Assembly: GCA_013180625.2 (NCBI GenBank)
Contig: SNVD02010020.1
Coordinates: 124,001-188,000, forward strand
Direction of reading: 5' to 3'
Source: Boswellia sacra
Lineage: Eukaryota; Streptophyta; Magnoliopsida; Sapindales; Burseraceae
DNA length: 64,000 nucleotides
Of this stretch, positions 20,737 to 33,174 are shown piece after piece. Both the position numbers and the translations under genes were made by a program. How positions within the stretch are numbered: position 1 is the first letter of the stretch; every line of letters begins with the position of its first letter. The notes under the pieces are model-generated. The model saw nothing but the letters and a program-made list of their open reading frames with translations. It made no database searches and had not been told where the DNA came from.

Positions 20737-22985
20737 TGAAAATTATAAGTTTTGATACAAATATTACCACCCGTTTGTTTATCGTCTCAAGATTTACCAT
20801 AAGCCTGCATGTGGACACTAACAAAAATATCCTACTAAAACTTGAAAATTTATCATTTAAAAAAAGAATAAATGTAATAAGTGACCAACATGAAATCCAG
20901 TCATTTAAGCTGCAATGAGATTAGAAGTTCAACCCTGACATACACTGAAATTTGAAAGAGATTATATTAACAGAAGACTAGCTAAAAATTTACAACCACA
21001 GATCTGTAAACAGTAACCATGAAAAACTGCAATTTCCAAACTATTATTAATGTTATGAAATAAAGATATCATCTCCGTTTCAAGCACTGAAATATGCCGC
21101 TGTAACCACATTTTCAAAGATACATTTAAATGAAGCATTGCAGGAAAAAATAGACTATAGTTTGAATGTCATATGACAGACGTTGCAGATGGATCACGGA
21201 TTCTCTTCTTTCCATCCTACTCTTATCATGTCTCAATGACCCTCTTTCTCTCAACTGAAAGTGAGTTCCGAATGCTATCTTTACCTGGCAGAAGTGAAAC
21301 ATGGTAAGCTAGAACCAAATTTCATGTCTCAATTTGTCGACATGTACAGAATTTTTAAGAATTATTTGAGTCTAATATTTGTAAATCTATCGACAAAATA
21401 GGCCATATTTTTACTAATATACAATGCTGCAAGACATAAATTTGGAAACAAGCCAATACAATAATTTTGCAATTCAAGTACAAATATTGATATCAGAACA
21501 AAAGTAATGTTTGTCTAGTAAATTTTTTTCTTTCCCAATAAGCTATTGTCGAGCTTCAACAAATTGAGAGCAATGCTTAATTGTAGCTTTAGGACAGTTA
21601 TTATCATAAAGTAGGTAACTAATCAAGGTAAGAAAAAGTACTTCCAATTGGAAATTAAGGTTAAGCACCGAAAGAGTGTACCTCTAAGAAAAAAATCAAT
21701 TATCTATCCATCGTCCCAATGAGCCAAAACCTTTAAGCGGCCATATCTATTAAGAGATACAAATTTCGAAAAAGAAAAAAAAATGAGAACATAATATAGA
21801 ATTGTTAAAAACAAGAAGGAGAATTGTAGCAACATAGCTTATATTAATAAAGAGAATTCTTAGCCATTTCTCAAAAAGAGAGTTTAATTTACTAAGTTCA
21901 CATAAATTAAAAAAAAAAAGAAATAATTAGCTTTGATGCTCTTGGTTAAATTGAAATCACATAGAGTCATATTTTTCCTAGTTAGAATTAACCACATAAG
22001 CATGGGGAAACAACATATGCAATCTAACATCACATAAGAAGTACTAAAGAAAATAAGCTCACCCTCCAAAATACTTTGCCTTCAAGTAAGCCATAAGGAA
22101 CCGCCCCAAAATTTCTTGAATCTCTTGATTCATGAACGTTATCTCCTTCTACCCATACATGTCCCTTGGGAACCTGAAAAGAGAACGAACATATAAAATA
22201 ATATAAAATTAAATTAAATTAAAAATTAAAAAAGAATCTAAGAAGCTCATTAAAGTAAAAAATTATAGAGAGAGATTTTTAAGTAGCAAAAATAAATTCA
22301 ATTGTTAAAATCCATCAAAACTTGAGCGAAAACAAGTTAGAAACCAAGCAAATAATAATACCTGAAAATTCAAAGAGATTTTATAAAAATCCAACTTAAT
22401 TTAAAGCATAATGTTTAAAATACCATTAAATCCCAAACCCATCTTAAAACAAAGAGAAGCAGAAAAGATGAAACCAACAATACCAAAACAGTCTCCACTC
22501 TGTCACTGTTTTTGGGATCCACAACATAGGTCACACGATCACCCTCCATTCCAATCACGCGCTTCGTCACAACCTTTCTAGGAACTTCAGGTGACCGTAC
22601 AATAACAATATCTCCTAAACCCACTTTCTTGAAGTAAGGCGAGAGCCGCTCCACCAAGACAAGATCACCACTCAAGCTCATGGTGGGTAGCATACTAGGA
22701 CCTGGCGCCTACAACATAAAATAATAATTTCTTAAATACTCTTAAATCAAACTGGGCTTAGACTTAAAGTAAATCAAGGTATTACTTTACTTACAAAAGT
22801 AGGAAAGCAGAGGTAAGTTGTGGTGACGTGAAGGCAACAGAAGAACTTTGCTACTAAAATTGATTTGTTAACACCTTCCTTGGCTAAAGTCAAGAATAGG
22901 CTTAGATTACTTTGCAAACCCATCTTCCTCTCTCTAAAATCTTGAATTGCAATCTCTATCATACACCATTCAACAAGAATGCAGC
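20737..22985 (-). repeat. Left arm of a large inverted duplication (intact IMP1-like copy)
   Basis: Matches 25325-27601 in reverse orientation over its whole length, exons, introns and downstream sequence included. For example GAAAATTATAAGTTTT at 20738 pairs with its complement at about 27586-27601, and the exon 1 region at 22920-22985 pairs with 25325-25395. The arms differ by many substitutions and small indels, so the duplication is not recent. Confidence 0.85.
21696..22962 (-). CDS. IMP1-like: Mitochondrial inner membrane protease subunit 1-like (signal peptidase I family)
   Basis: Four exons on the minus strand: 22795-22962, 22484-22708, 22063-22173 and 21696-21746, all with GT-AG introns and matching phases. 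They give 184 residues from ATG 22962, or 171 from ATG 22923; the second fits the family (about 170) and begins MGLQSNLSLFLTLAKEG. IMP1 is an S26 serine protease of the inner membrane that removes sorting signals on the intermembrane-space side. The membrane segment is LVAKFFCCLHVTTTYL. The catalytic serine is in APGPSMLPT at the start of exon 2 and the catalytic lysine in VVTKRVIGMEGD. Exon 3 gives VPKGHVWVEGDN and SRDSRNFG, exon 4 WPLKGFGSLG. No breaks seen. A decayed inverted copy lies at 25.3-26.7 kb. Confidence 0.9.
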
Positions 22986-23651
22986 CCTATATGAATCAAG
23001 TTTAATCAAATTTTTATACTTATATCCTGCCCATATCCATTAATGAAAAACCATACCTTACTTATCTATAAAAAGATACCTATAGGATCAGATCATAAAA
23101 TAATACTAATAATTTAATTGCATTGCATAAAATCCAAACATGACTCCAGAAAACACTTAACAGAAAAAAAAAACCCATAAAAAAGTAATGATAAAAACCT
23201 TCATGATATTCTTCTTATAATTCATCAATCATGATTTTGATCCTAACTCAACAATTCCTATAACTACATAATTTTATGTTTTAGGTATTAAACTTTTAAC
23301 TAGGTAATGCAATTCTTCTCGCAATTTAGTTTTGCCCTAAAGGCTAAAGGTCATTTAAATTATGTTAAAACTATGTACTTTTTATATTTTAAGTAAAAAA
23401 CTTTTTATATTTTATTTAAATTAATAATTTATTTATTTAATAGGGTACTTAAAATGTATTAAAGTTATAGATAAGGTTTAGACTTATACCCTTACCCTTC
23501 AAGGGTCTAATTTTTCATATCTTTACCCTACCCAAATCCATAAAAGTGATATCCATGACCTCCCCCTTAGGGTATAGCGTATAGGTGTGGGTATACGGAT
23601 GCGCGAGTATAATTATCATCCCTAGGACTTGCCCTCAACTTTCAATCCCTA
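22986..23651. other. AT-rich spacer
   Basis: Non-coding sequence between the inverted arm and the TIR element. No gene seen. Confidence 0.5.
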
Positions 23652-25024
23652 GGATGTGCCCTTAATTTTCAATGAAGTCTCTCAATGCAAGGCTGCCATG
23701 TGTATTAAATTAATTTTGACTTATCATTTTAGTTATTTTTTATTAGCAAGTTAACATCCTTTTAATAAACCTTAGGACGTACTCACCTGAAACTCCTTCG
23801 TACACCATCCTTTTAAACACTCCTTAGTCAAAATCTAATCTCAAATCTAACAGTTACATTATAAGAAGTAAAATCAACAATCGAAAAATAAAAAAGAAAT
23901 TGAAAACGAAAAACTTTTTGACTACTCAATCACGTATACAATTTAGTGGGTTGACTACTATCATGTTTTATTATATTCTAATAATTTTTTGTTTTCTAAT
24001 TTTCTTTCATTCTTAATTTTTATTATATCCTTGGATTTTTAAATTTTACTTTTTTAAATATTTACAATTTCTCCTTTTTAATTGTCCAAATTTTCAGTTT
24101 ATAAAGGGACAAATTCCACTTTTTAAATAATTCTCTTTTTATTATGAGTTTTTATCTAATATATAATTTTTATATTTAAGTAAATACTTTTTCAGATTTC
24201 TCTTAAAAAAGAAAAAGAAAAAGAAAGAAATATCATAAAATAAAAAAATTTAAGTTAAGTTGTTTTGAACATTTTAATACTTTAAAATTATTATTATTAT
24301 TATTATTATATCAAGACTTTATATTTGTAACTTTAATCTAGCTTTTGTCACCCCTAAATTTTCAAGGTGAATAGATAAGAAAAATTAGGATAAATTCTCA
24401 ACAACGTTTTTGTTTAATAAAAATACTTATTTGAATCTATTTAGTTATTTTTACTTTTTATATGTATTATTTAACTAAAATATTGATTCAATCATTTTTT
24501 TATTATTCATATTTTATATAAAATTTTATTTTTGATTAGTTGTGTAAACCTTAAATGTTAAATTAATTTAACATGCCAAATAATATAAATTTTCATATTT
24601 AGAAGTTAAAAATTATTTTATATCTCGACCCCTAAACTCAGATCCTAGTTTCGCCCCTAGTTTTGTTTGCCAGTGGTGTTGGGTTGTCTATTTCTTTGGA
24701 TTTGTAGGTGGCACTGGTTGTTTTCTCGATTGCAACTTAGGAGGTGTTTGTGTGGCGACGTTTTTTCTTTTTTTTTTCAATTTATTTCTTGTTTTCTGGT
24801 TATTGATTTTACTTCTCGTAACGTAATTATTGTATTTGAGATTAGATTTTGAATAAGAGGTGTTTAAAGAATGGGTGTACAAAGAATTTTCAAATGAGGT
24901 CGCTCAAAGATTTATTAAAAGGATGTTGTGCAAAAAAATAATTAAAATGATAAGTCAAAATCAACATTTTATACGCATGGCAGCCTTGCATTAGGAGACT
25001 TCATTGAGAACTCATGCGCACATC
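23652..25024. mobile_element. Non-autonomous DNA transposon with long (about 250 bp) terminal inverted repeats
   Basis: 23652-23905 and 24770-25024 are inverted copies of each other at roughly three quarters identity. Shared blocks include GGATGTGC, TCAATGAAGTCT, GCAAGGCTGCCATG, CATCCTTTTAATAAA and CAAAATCTAATCTCAAAT. The interior is AT-rich, with one stretch near 24660-24760 of higher GC, and encodes no transposase. I found no clear target duplication, so the exact ends and the superfamily (Mutator-like is most likely from TIR length) are uncertain. Confidence 0.65.
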
Positions 25025-25359
25025 CACACTCAATCACGCTATCTCGGGCTCCTCTTCTTCTTCGGCTTTCACTTGTTTAAGGTACTTTTTTTTTTTTTTT
25101 TTTTAGTTATCTGCGATCTACAAGTAAATGGATTCTGTACTTTTGCATCTTTGTATACTTTCTTGAAGGTAAGAATAAGATATAGAGTTGTTATTTTAAA
25201 AAAAAAAAAAATTAGAATAATATGAAGATTTAGGTTTGACATAAAACATTTTATTGATTAAATAACTTTAATGGCCTTAATAAAATAGAGCATAGTAATT
25301 GATTAAACGTGATCAACATAGGTTCGCATTCTTTTAGGAGGGCATATAAGAAATACTGC

Positions 25360-25580
25360 AATTCGAGATTTTAGAGAAAGAAAGAAGGGTTTGCATAATA
25401 ATCTAAGCCTATTCTTGACCTTCACCAAAGAAGGTGCTGACAAATCACTTTCAATAGCAAAGTTATTCTGCTGCTTTCATGTCACCACAACTTACCTCTA
25501 CTTTCTTGCTTTTGTAAGTAAAGTAATACCTTAGTTCACTTTTAAGTCTAAGCCAAGTTTAATTTTCAAGTATTTAACAA

Positions 25581-25643
<63 letters not shown>

Positions 25644-26640
25644 ATATGTTGTACCGAATCCTAGTATGCTACCCACCTTGAGTTTGACTTGTGATCTTGT
25701 TTTAGCGGAGCAACTCTTGCCCTGCTTCAAGAAATTGGGTTCAAGAGATATTGTTATTCTATGATCACCTAAAATTCCTAGTTATTGTATGGTCACCTGA
25801 AATTCCTTGAATGGTTGTGACGAAACGCGTGACTGGAATGGAGGGTGATCTTGTTACCTACGTTATGGATCCCAAAAACAATGACAAAGTGGAGACCATT
25901 GTAGTATTATTGGTTTCATCTTTTCTAATCCTCTTTGCTTTGAGATTGGTTTTGGGATTTGATAGTATTTTAGATATTATGCTTTCAATTAAGTTGGATG
26001 TTCATAAACGCTTTTTGTATTTTCAGATATTATTATTTGCTTGGTTTTTGACTTGTTTTAGCTTAATTTTTTATGGATTTTAACAATTGAATTTATTTTG
26101 CTACTTAAAAATCCTCTATAATTTTTTTTGTTTAATCAGCTTCTTAGATTTTTTTTTTTTAATCTTTCTCCCTTTAGGTTCCCAAGGGACAGGTATGGGT
26201 AGAAGGATATAACATTTATGAGATTCAAGAAGTTTGGGGGTGGCTCCTTATGGCCTACTTGAAGACAAAGAATTTTGAAGGGTGAGCTTATATTCTTCTT
26301 TAGTACTATCTATGTGACGTAAGATTGCATATATTGTTTCCCCTATGTTTATGTGGTTGATTCTAAACACAAAACATATAGACTGTATGCGATTTCAATT
26401 TAACCAAAAGCATCAAAGCTAATTATTTCTATATTTTTTATATTAACTCAATAAATTAAATTCTTGTTTTGAGACATGACTAAGAATTCTCCTTATTAAT
26501 ATAAGCTATGTTGTTACAATTCTCTTTCTTGCTTTTATCATTTCCATATTGTCCTCATTTTTTTTTTCTTTTTTGAAATTTGTCTCTTAGTAGATATAGC
26601 TGCTTAAAGGTTTTCGTTCATTGGGACGATGAATAGAATA
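25360..26640 (+). pseudogene. Decayed IMP1-like copy
   Basis: Exon equivalents in order: about 25370-25510 (frame kept over LSLFLTFTKEG and CCFHVTTTYL but the start codon lost in the AAGAAGGG context), about 25655-25895 (GPSMLPT replaced by PSMLPTLSL, then a duplicated and shifted segment around 25755-25810 and VVTKRVTGMEGD), about 26178-26281 (VPKGQVWVEGYN) and about 26602-26640. Missing start, frameshifts and the internal duplication of CTATGATCACCT/GTATGGTCACCT rule out a full-length protein. Confidence 0.85.
25581..25644 (+). repeat. (ATT)n microsatellite
   Basis: About 20 uninterrupted ATT units in the first intron equivalent of the IMP1-like pseudogene. Absent from the intact copy. Confidence 0.95.
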
Positions 26641-27627
26641 ATTAATTTTTTTCTTGGAGGTACACTCTTTTGGTGCTCATCCTAAAATTCTAACTGGAAG
26701 TACTTTCTCTTACCTTGATTAATTACCTACTTTTATGATGATAATTGTCCTAAAGCTACAATCAAGTATTGCTCTCAATTTGCTGAAGCTCGACAATAGT
26801 TTATTGGGACAGAAAAAAAATTTACTAAATAAATATTACTTTTGTTCTGATATCAATAGTTGCATTTGAATTGCAAAATTGTTGTACTGGCTTGTTTCCA
26901 AATTTATTTGAAGCATTGTTTAGATTGGTAAAACTATTGCCTTTTTTGTCCATAAATTTACAAATATTTGACTTAAATAATTCTTAGAATTCTGTATATG
27001 TCTACAAATTAAGACATGATTTGGTTCTGGTTTATCATGTTTCATCTCTGCTAGGTAAAGATAGCATTTGGAACTCACTTTCAGTTGATAGAAAGAGGGT
27101 CATTGAGAAATGATAAGAGTGGGTTGGAAAGAACAGAATCCATGATCAATCTGCAATGCTTGTCATCTGAAATTCAGACAACAGTCTATTTCTTCAGGCA
27201 ATACTTCGTTTATCTATATCTTAGAAAATCTGTGCTACAGCAGCATATTCCAATGCTTGTAACGGAGATGATATCTTTATTTAATAACATTAATAATAGA
27301 TTGGAAATTGCAGTTTTTCATGGTTACCGTTTACAGATCTGTGCATGTAAATTGTTAGTCCTCTGTTTATTAATCTCTTTTAAATTTCAGTGTTTGTCAG
27401 GGTTGAACTTCTAACCTCATTATTGCTTAAATGACTGGATTTCATGTCGGTCATTTTGTTAAATTTATTCTTTTTTTTAAATGATAATTTTTCAAGTTTT
27501 AGTAGGATATTTTTGTTCATGTCTAAATACAGGCTTATAATAAATCTTGAGAAGATAAACAAACGAATGGCAATATTTGTGTGTAAACTTATAATTTTCA
27601 CACTTATATTTGCATCTAATCTTGAGA

Positions 27628-28062
27628 TATTATTATTTGATTGGTTTTTAACTTGTTGTAGCTTAATTTTTTATGGATTTTAATAATTGAATTTATTTTG
27701 CTACTTAAAGATTTCTCTCTATAATTTTTTAGTTCAAGAAGCTTCTTAGATTCTTTTTATAAAAGAATAAGTAAATTATGTTCTTTCTCCCTTCATATTC
27801 CCAAAGGACATGAATGGGTAGAAGGAGATTACATTTATGAATCAAGAGATTTAAGAAATTTTTAGGCAGTCCATTGTGGTCTTCTTGAAGGCAAAGTATT
27901 TGGGAGGATGAGCTTATTTTCTTCTTTAGTACTTTTTATGTGACGTTAGATTGCATACATTGTTTCCCCTATGCTCAAGTGGTTAATTCTAACTAGGAAA
28001 AATATGAGTATACGTGGTTTCAGTTTAACCAAGAGGATCAAAGCTAATTAATTCTACATTTT
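27628..28062 (+). pseudogene. Third, partial IMP1-like copy
   Basis: Repeats, in direct orientation, the part of the right arm from about 26025 to 26460: intron 2 end, the exon 3 equivalent (about 27803-27913, with GHEWVEGDYIYESRD and then a stop) and the start of intron 3. It follows the right arm with almost no gap. Similarity stops near GCTAATTAATTCTAC. Confidence 0.75.
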
Positions 28063-28079
28063 TTGTATAGACCTGACCG

Positions 28080-29740
28080 ACTAGATAAGAATGACAATGC
28101 TGATTAACTTCACTTATGACCAAAGCTACGCAAGATCAGGTAGATAAGTGTGAAGAACCGATGAGAACTGGGGGTGGTTGGGTTGGTCACACTCGATTAT
28201 TCATCACAAACTCTCATTTAACGGAACCTGTATTATTATTTCCAAGAATGACAATGCAGATTAACTTCACTTATATCAATCAAATTGGTAGGACATTCCA
28301 TGGTTCCATTTCACAGAACAAACAAAAAAAAAAAAAAAACAAAGAAAGAAATAGCAAATCAAGTAGACAGATTCACAAGAAACACGCAATTCGGCTCCCT
28401 AATCCACCAAGCAATCAATCACAGATTCACAATAAACACTAAGCAGCCAACTCATGCATAACAGCAACACACATCAATGTTCCAAAAATAAAAGAATGTT
28501 AAAACTTTACCACAAAATCGAGTAAACCAAAGCCGACGAACGCAGCAACGGTGATGCCCAGTGGAAACTGGAAACTTTCAACCTTCAAATGCCCACAAAG
28601 AGGCAGCGGACCCAAGGAACAGCGGTGGTGCGGTGGGATCTCGGACGGCAGCACGCGGCAGACCAACGGTGGGGCGATGGGATTGCAGACGGCAGACGGA
28701 AGCGACCAGGCTACCAGTGGCGGGGGTGGGGGGCGGGATCGCAGATAGCAGCGGCCGTTAGGGTGGGGATTAGGTCAGTGATTTCAAAATTAGGATGATG
28801 TAAATTTGGGCCAGGGGAAAAATATGGTTATATCATCATGATTCAGTATGGTGAAGCCTGTTGTAATAACACATAACTGCCAATAATAATTTGACACGTT
28901 TTCAGAATTTGGCTGACAATTGGCAGGACCGCAGGGGGTAGAGAGAGGCGTGTAAGGATTTTTTACGTTTGCAGTATGTAACATCAACATAAAAGAAAGA
29001 TGGAATCATCATTTGTGCAAAAACCTTCCAAGTAACCAAAACACCCCAAATCATACTTCCAGTTCAACATTAAAAGAAGTCCAGAAAAGGGTGAGAAACA
29101 AAAGGGAGGAGAGAAGAAAGAGAAGGAAAGGGGAGATGAAGAAATGGAGAAAGAGGAATAAAAAGATAAAAATGGAGAGAAATAAAAATAATTAAATGTT
29201 TTCAGTTTTATTATTTTATTCTATATATTTATCATGCAAAATTACTCTAGTGCCCTTTCTTTTCATGGCTTGACCGAATGGAAGGAAACAGTCGAAGGTC
29301 TTCTGATGGTTTTGAAAAATTAGGGGTTCCATTGATATTTTGGAAAGGTGGTGGTCTTGAGTCTCCAAGGCGTCGGGTTTACTGGCAAGACTCATCCACG
29401 ATTACTCTAATCTTCTTCTTCGTTATGCCGCATGCATCATTCTCTATTTCTGTGTATATCTTCTTTTATCCTTTTTTTTTTTTGTTGTGTTTCATGTTTA
29501 GTTTGGGGTTTCCTTCTTTGCGTGAAGTTTTTCCACTTAGGTTGTTTTCCTTTTGATCGCAAATTCAATTATTCTGTTGTTTGATTTAGGACTTTTTTTT
29601 AATGGGAATTATTATTTTTGATAGATGTACATGGCTTGTAATTGTTGTTTGATTTAGGACTTTTTTTTAATGGGATTTTTTTTTCTTCTGTGTAAATGTT
29701 TGATGGCTAGTAAAATTATATGAATAAGCATGAGTTAAAT
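28080..29740. other. Intergenic region with a short GC-rich islet
   Basis: A 33-bp phrase (AGAATGACAATGCTGATTAACTT and neighbours) occurs at about 28088 and, with small changes, at 28243. 28540-28770 is strongly GC-rich in an AT-rich setting and reads as several overlapping open frames, none conserved to my eye. A minus-strand reading with GITVAAFVGFGLLDF followed by a GTAAAG donor near 28507 could be a captured exon. 29280-29556 is open on the plus strand but hydrophobic and unconvincing. A repeated TTGTTTGATTTAGGACTTTTTTTT occurs at 29578 and 29644. Confidence 0.4.
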
Positions 29741-29756
29741 CATGTTATTAGGGAGG

Positions 29757-32100
29757 CTCAGTGACGAGAATGAATGGACATTACAGATTTCAAAAGTTAT
29801 GGCTAGGACTAAGATTAGCAACAATGAGGACCGAATCTCGTACCTACCTGCTTTTATCATTCATTAGATTATGTCTCACCTATCCCCAAAAGAGGTAGGT
29901 CAAACTAGTATCTTGTCAAAGAGATGGAATAATTTACAGCCATCGTTCCTTTTTTTTGTTTTCGATGAGGAGTTCTTCTTTGGAATAGAATTGGAAATGC
30001 TATTGGCCAGTGAAGAAACAAGACGTGAATGTATAAAGGATTTCATGAAATATGTTGATACTCGGTTTTGTGAGCTTAATCGTTATATGGATAAATTTAG
30101 TATCCCTAAGTCTTGCTGATATGGAAGGATTGCCTCAATTTCTTGACAAGTGGTTAGAATTAGTGCCAGAGCATAAGGCCAACGAGTTGGATGTTAATAT
30201 CAAAACTGATCAAACAAAGCGGTATGTATGCCTCAATCATTGTGCTCTAATAAGTTTGTAACTAGTCTAAAGATCAGTGGTTTTTAAGATTGCTCCTTCA
30301 TATACTATAACTTTCCGTTCTCTCAAAAAGCTAATACTACGCAATGCCCATATTAGTGATCAGATTGTCCAGAAGCTTATTGGCGAAAGCCCTTTGCTTG
30401 AAGAATTAATTTTTTCCTTTTGCTGTGGTATGAAATATATTCACATCTCTAAACTTCACAAACTCAAGATTCTGCACTTTTATGCATCTTTCCCCAATGA
30501 AGTTGAAAGAGTCACTATTGATGCTCCAACAATTGAACAATTAAGCCTTATATTTGATCGACAACAGGTGCCAGGTGTGATTGATGTGCATTGGTTTCCT
30601 AATGTATAACATTTTCAGCTATCTGGTAGCATTTTTAGGGATGAAGAGTTTCATTATTTCATTTCGAAATTTCCCTTGCTTGAGATTCTAGGTGTAGCTA
30701 CCTGTCATTGGCTTGAAAGGATTATAATTTCTAGTTACCAACTTAAGAAATTGCGTAGTGGTAACTTTGGAAGTTTGAACACACTTGATATTGACACCCC
30801 AAATTTACTTCCTTTTCTTACTTAAATGAGGAGGTTCCTATATCCTCAATGAATGCTCAATGTCCCTGGTCAGTCAATTTCACAAATAGAAATCCTCCCG
30901 ACAATGATCGGTGTCTTAGAATGAAGAAATTTCTTGGATTGTCCAATCAAGTTGAAGATCTAGAGTTATTTTTTCATTTGAGAGAGGTATGTTTGTAAAT
31001 TACATATAATTGATTTTTACATTTCACTTATTTTGTTGCATTTTTTAAATATTATTTTTAATTGCTTCAATTTTTGTCTTTTTGTTCGTCTGTTGTATTT
31101 TCTCAAGGTTTCATTTAATTTGGATAAATTGCAAAAGGCTTCACCTTCAGTCCCTTTTGAAGTTGGCATGTTGTCTCTAACTCTAGGTTCAACAATGTCG
31201 CCATCAGATTCTGAAGCATTTTGGATGGTATTCTTTGGGTCTGTTATCTTAAGAATTTTTCTATAAAATGGGCAGGTCCTGACCAGGGAATATTGATTGA
31301 GGTATGATAATCTAGTCAACTTATCATTTTTTTTATTTTTATTATTATTTTTTTAATCTGATAAATGGTCATACTGCAAGAATACAAATAATTTGTTTCC
31401 TTATGTAAATTATTATGAGGTAAGAAGGAGAAAATTTTATTCTTCCACCTTATGTTTGAGAGAAAGAAGAGATGTAACTGAGAATTCCTAACTTTTCCTA
31501 ATTATTCATTAAATAGTTAAAGAAAATTTGATTAAAGTTATAATGATTCTAAAGTGAGCAAGTATAATATCTTAATTCATATATGTATAGCCTCTCAATT
31601 GGAAGTTCTGGAGGACTTTTAACTTCTAATCTGCATGTAAATGTATAAATGACAAAGAGATGAATGAGTTTTTTTTTCCTTCTTCTATCAAGACTTATTT
31701 TTTTAAAAAGGGATAATTTTTGTTATATTGATATGGGCATTACCTGCTCTTTGTGTTTAGATTCAGGATTTAGCTGTTTAGTTTCAAATTGCTGCTTGAT
31801 AAGGCAATGAATTATGTTAGCTATCTCAAATTCATTATTTTCCTAGTTTTTGAATGATTTATTTATTTTTGCTTGAATTACAGTTGCTTTATGAGATTTG
31901 AGAAATGGAGATATGAACTGTTGCGATGCTTGCCATGTCAAGTGTTGTTGGCATTACTTAAAAGACGTGAAGATTGAAGTTTCCAAGCAATCGTAGATGG
32001 TCAACGGATTGTTGTAGACAATGTGATGGAGATGTTCCGAACCCTTCCACCTGGAGTTTTTCGGCTGCGACTTGATTGGTGTGTTCTTGTACTTACCAAG
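29757..32100 (+). pseudogene. F-box/FBD leucine-rich repeat protein pseudogene
   Basis: The N-terminal F-box core is recognisable around 29835-29935 (DRISYLPAF, then a stop where His-His is usual, then LSPKEVGQTSILSKRWN). Leucine-rich repeat sequence follows at about 30270-30820 (ITFRSLKKLILRNAHI, ESPLLEELIF, VERVTIDAPTIEQL) and FBD-like sequence at about 31100-32070 (MLSLTLGSTMSP, HYLKD). Stops and frameshifts occur in every segment (for example 29863, 30117, 30259, 30607). Intact relatives act as substrate adaptors of SCF ubiquitin ligases. This copy cannot encode one. Confidence 0.8.
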
Positions 32101-33174
32101 GAGGATTAAGGTTTTCGTTGATCAAGCTATCTTTGGTGAAAATTGAGACGCATTTTTATGCATTCATTCTGAGACTGGCTAGGCAATTTCACAACCATAT
32201 GATGTTACATTTACACGTTCAACTAAAATTAACTTCAATCACCCGTCTTTTATCAGTTACCTTTTTATTTTAGATTTGCAGAAGCCGAGCACAGTAGATT
32301 GGAAGTGATGGCTGTCAATGTTGTAGTTCTAGTACCAGAAGAACAGCAGCCCAAAGTTCTCCTATTGGATTTGGGTTGTGATTCTGGGTTCTGATATGTT
32401 GTGATATTGTCGTCTTAGACAGTAGACTTTCTGAGCCCCACATATTATGCAAGTACGAAAGAACGATATTACAATTGCCAAATATTTGTCTTATTTTGTA
32501 TGTGAATTATATAGAATTATAAATAGTTGCTAAGTTGATGATATGATAACATAATGAATGATGTAATTACCTTAAATTAATGATATATCATTTAGAATGA
32601 TTTGAGTAAAATTTTAAAATATGTAGTCTTACTCATTGTTAAAACTGTTTCTATTGCAGGTTGGATATGGAAAGTTCAATACATTGGAATAAGTACAGCC
32701 CGCAGCTGTAAAAGAATCAGTTGAATGATACTGATTCAAAGAATTAACTCCTCTGCAATTATTAGAGTTGAAAGTTCACATTCTCTATAAGTGTAAAATG
32801 ATGTTTCACTAGTGAAATCTGCAGCAATTAAATTCGAACATTTTAAGATACAACATATGTGATCCCAAACAAAATAGAGTTTGAGAAAAGTATACAACCT
32901 ATCAGCTTTCTATCCTCCAGAACGCAATAGACAGCATAGATTGGAGAGATCTGCTGGGTAAGCGTACAGCTTCGCCTTCCTAACTCTGTAACTCAAAAAA
33001 TCTCCGTAACTTTTATCGACAAGAAACTGCTTCGATTGGCTGTCACCTCCAGTGTTAGTTTTATACAGACAAATGAGTAACTTATGGCTTCAGTTCTTCC
33101 TAGAGAATTGGAGACTGGAGCAAGTGAAGAAAATATGGCTGCTTCACAATCAGTTGATGGCCAAGTTATCTTGA
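32101..33174. other. Intergenic / 3' flank of the KH gene
   Basis: No supported gene. The part next to 33174 is likely the 3' untranslated region of the minus-strand KH gene. Confidence 0.5.

Larger units (their letters stand above)
25325..27601 (+). repeat. Right arm of the large inverted duplication
   Basis: Inverted, diverged copy of 20737-22985, separated from it by about 2.3 kb. Contains the decayed IMP1-like copy and the sequence downstream of it. A long ATT microsatellite has expanded inside its first intron. Confidence 0.85.

Noticed and set aside
27380..27601. Minus-strand ORF similar to a plus-strand ORF at 20685-20918
   Set aside because: The similarity reflects the inverted duplication; both are non-coding sequence downstream of the IMP1-like copies.
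28551..28798. Three overlapping ORFs in the GC-rich islet
   Set aside because: Open frames are expected in GC-rich DNA; no conserved motif and low-complexity Gly/Arg content.
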